From: Mucilaginibacter roseus | GTDB lineage: Bacteria; Bacteroidota; Bacteroidia; Sphingobacteriales; Sphingobacteriaceae | DNA: 64,000 nucleotides | Direction of reading: 5' to 3' | Assembly (NCBI RefSeq): GCF_021215455.1 | Contig: NZ_JAJPWV010000002.1 | Location: 620,001 to 684,000, forward strand | Shown: piece by piece, positions 62,551 through 64,000 of the stretch | Layout of the letters: each line of letters begins with the position of its first letter | Position numbering within the stretch: position 1 is the first letter of the stretch | Notes under the pieces: model-generated | What the model was told of the DNA's origin: nothing | Databases searched by the model: none | The model's input: only the letters and a program-made list of their open reading frames with translations | Program-made: the position numbers and the translations under genes

Positions 62551-62775
62551 AAGTGATGGTTAATTAGTGTGTATGGATATACTTTTGGTTATTGGATGTT
62601 ATAATAACGCCTTTTATGAAAAAAATTTTCTATATACGAAACTTAACATATAAATCAACTCATCATCAAGCACATAAATTTTTTAAAAATCAAGTAGGAC
62701 GGCCTTTTAGAAAGGATATTTTTCCTGATATTTATTGAAAGTGATAAATTGCTTTCGCTTTTAAAACCAGGATTT

Positions 62776-63171
62776 ATGAGAAGATTATTTGCAGCCTTTG
62801 CATGTATGGGCTTGTTTGGCGCTTGCCAGCATTCAAAGCCCGAGAACACCCTCAAAGCCGCTAAAGTTGAAGCGATATCTTACCAAACCGAAACCATGTT
62901 TAAGATCAGCTGCGAAAAATTTGATACTTACTATGCAGACAAATGGCGCAGCAAAACCATTAGCGACAAAGCCTCGCTTGATAAACTGAACGACTTGCTT
63001 GAAAGCTTACAAAAAACTGATAACGCCTATGAGCCCGACGTTAGGGTAAAACTGTTGCTTACCAATACCGATGGCAGCATTGATACTGTTTGCCTTGACG
63101 ATAAGATTACGCGTTATAAAAATGCCAGCTACGAAACTTCTGTCGAGCTGGCTAATTTTGTGCAGGAGTAA
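62776..63171 (+). CDS. Small hypothetical lipoprotein
   Basis: A 131-residue predicted lipoprotein (MRRLFAAFACMGLFGAC, lipobox Cys17). The ATG at 62776 is preferred to a TTG 9 codons upstream. The rest is polar with the segment MFKISCEKFDTYYADKWRSKTISDK, then SIDTVCLDDKI. No family is recognised. Upstream about 225 bases are AT-rich and hold nothing else identifiable. Confidence 0.65.
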   Translation: MRRLFAAFACMGLFGACQHSKPENTLKAAKVEAISYQTETMFKISCEKFDTYYADKWRSKTISDKASLDKLNDLLESLQKTDNAYEPDVRVKLLLTNTDGSIDTVCLDDKITRYKNASYETSVELANFVQE

Positions 63172-63189
63172 GTTTTACGCATTATATGA

Positions 63190-63273
63190 TGTCATTTCGA
63201 AGCATTAGCAATAAATTTGTCTGCGTTCATAGTTAAGCGACAGATTTCTCCTCGTACCTCGTTCGAAATGACA
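63190..63273. repeat. Dispersed palindromic repeat (TGTCATTTCGA family), copy 4, core inverted
   Basis: 84 bp with perfect 11-bp ends. The arms match copy 2 in orientation, but the 35-bp core is the reverse complement of the copy 2 core, 30 of 35 bases matching. It lies between the small lipoprotein and UbiD-family genes. Confidence 0.88.
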
Positions 63274-63290
63274 AAGGACTTATAGTGTAA

Positions 63291-64000
63291 CTATATTATC
63301 CCGTATAAAGCTCCACCCTTTTCACCCATTTTATCAACCAGTTTTTCAGTAGCCGGATCCCGTTCCAGCACCGGTGCATGGTGTGGTTTTATCCTCGCGT
63401 CTATAATCAGCGGACCAGTACAACCCCAATGCTTGTGCTCGGTAAAGCTGCCGATACCATAAATATCGTGCGACGGGTTGCTGCGGGTAAAGGTAACCCA
63501 CACCAGATTGTTGATATTTTGGGCGGTAAAAGCTGCATCATCACACAGTACTATCAGCGGTAGGCCGCTCAATTCTTTATCGCCTAATGCTTCTTCCAGT
63601 ATCTCCAACATCAGCGGCATATCGCTGGTGGTAATATTTTTGGGCACCTCAACGGCGAGCACGCCCGGCATTGCCATTTTAAAGCCACTAAATGGCCTTG
63701 GCAGCGTGAACCAGGCAGGAAGTTCGTTCCAAAGCTCACGCTTAATGTTACCCGCCACAGTGATGGTAACCTTACTGCCGCTGTTTAGTCTGCTGCCGCT
63801 GTAATCAAGCGTGTCAATGGTGGTTTTGGTATAAAAATGCAGATCGCGGGTAAGGTCGACACGTTGCAGAACATGTTTCAGGAAACCGCCTATATCATGT
63901 ATATCCAACTTGGGGTCGTCTTCCTTAGCGGCAATAAAAAGGTACTTGGCCAGGCTCAACTGGTTTTTACCTAAAATATGGTTGGCTATGGTCAATATTT
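63291..64000 (-). CDS. UbiD-family decarboxylase, C-terminal part
   Basis: Partial gene: the 5' end lies off the right edge and about 236 codons are present. The translation carries NHILGKNQLSLAKYLFIAAKED, DIHDIGGFLKHVLQRVDLTRD, and a late VTFTRSNPSHDIYG with TGPLIIDARIKPHHAPVLE, fitting UbiD-type prenylated-FMN (de)carboxylases. In classical pathways UbiD decarboxylates 4-hydroxybenzoate in quinone biosynthesis; many Bacteroidota copies serve other substrates. The prFMN and metal-binding N-terminal half is not visible. Confidence 0.85.
   Translation of the reverse strand, partial: ILTIANHILGKNQLSLAKYLFIAAKEDDPKLDIHDIGGFLKHVLQRVDLTRDLHFYTKTTIDTLDYSGSRLNSGSKVTITVAGNIKRELWNELPAWFTLPRPFSGFKMAMPGVLAVEVPKNITTSDMPLMLEILEEALGDKELSGLPLIVLCDDAAFTAQNINNLVWVTFTRSNPSHDIYGIGSFTEHKHWGCTGPLIIDARIKPHHAPVLERDPATEKLVDKMGEKGGALYGII

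Noticed and set aside
1..64000. tRNA, rRNA, CRISPR arrays, transposases and prophage genes
   Set aside because: Scanning by eye found no cloverleaf with a GTTCGAATCC-type arm, no spaced direct repeats of CRISPR form and no transposase or integrase motif. Atypical RNAs cannot be excluded without a covariance search.

Overview
The window looks like chromosome from a member of the Bacteroidota, most likely family Sphingobacteriaceae (Mucilaginibacter or Pedobacter type). The evidence is a full-length SprA of the type IX secretion system, a TonB-dependent receptor with an N-terminal carboxypeptidase-D-like domain, an M56/BlaR1 protease carrying a SusC-type plug motif, a HYC_CC_PP-type small protein, DUF4292, and many intergenic boxes matching the Bacteroidota -7 consensus TAnnTTTG. 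I see no rRNA, tRNA, CRISPR array, prophage, integrase or transposase. Most of the window is core chromosome. The unusual material lies in intergenic repeats, operator-like palindromes and a few odd protein architectures.

Layout. 1-7.7 kb: the N-terminal part of tex, small envelope proteins, a TonB receptor divergent from a DtxR/MntR-type metalloregulator with a 34-bp palindrome between them, then a sialidase-like protein, an SGNH hydrolase and cytidine deaminase. 7.7-12.1 kb: a repeat-bearing gap, pyruvate:quinone oxidoreductase (poxB), pdeM, and a glycine-zipper OmpA lipoprotein. 12.3-15.6 kb: a compact four-gene operon with a small basic secreted protein, a barrel-like protein, a response regulator and a histidine kinase. 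15.7-21.7 kb: a degenerate ApbE-like protein, lpxH, prfA, a HYC_CC_PP/HMA pair probably dealing with metal, a second repeat-rich gap, a barrel-like protein and a YfiT/DinB protein. 21.8-31.7 kb: a secreted FAD oxidoreductase with a lipoprotein, the rimP-nusA-infB translation/transcription operon, and a BlaI/BlaR1-like pair.

31.1-54.2 kb is a long run of minus-strand genes, largely for the cell envelope. In transcription order it holds an SDR enzyme, PspC and LiaF-like membrane proteins, acylphosphatase, a polysaccharide flippase, dut, a TPR protein, a DUF4292 lipoprotein, an EnvC-like activator, two Tat components, gatA, an MltD-like transglycosylase, maeB, ruvA, sprA and a conserved hypothetical. 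54.2-64 kb: a PfkB kinase, a universal stress protein, mlaE-mlaF lipid transporter subunits, a methyltransferase, several lipoproteins, a metzincin protease and the C-terminal part of a UbiD-family decarboxylase.

Three themes recur. First, dispersed palindromic repeats: one family has perfect 11-bp termini TGTCATTTCGA/TCGAAATGACA in four copies, and in one copy the core is flipped relative to the arms. A second family shows paired compensatory changes in a stem. Second, near-perfect inverted repeats overlap promoters (DtxR-type, BlaI, maeB, acylphosphatase). Third, several TAnnTTTG boxes end 4-8 bases before the start codon, which suggests leaderless or very short-leader mRNAs. Family assignments rest on reading motifs by eye, since no database search was possible.
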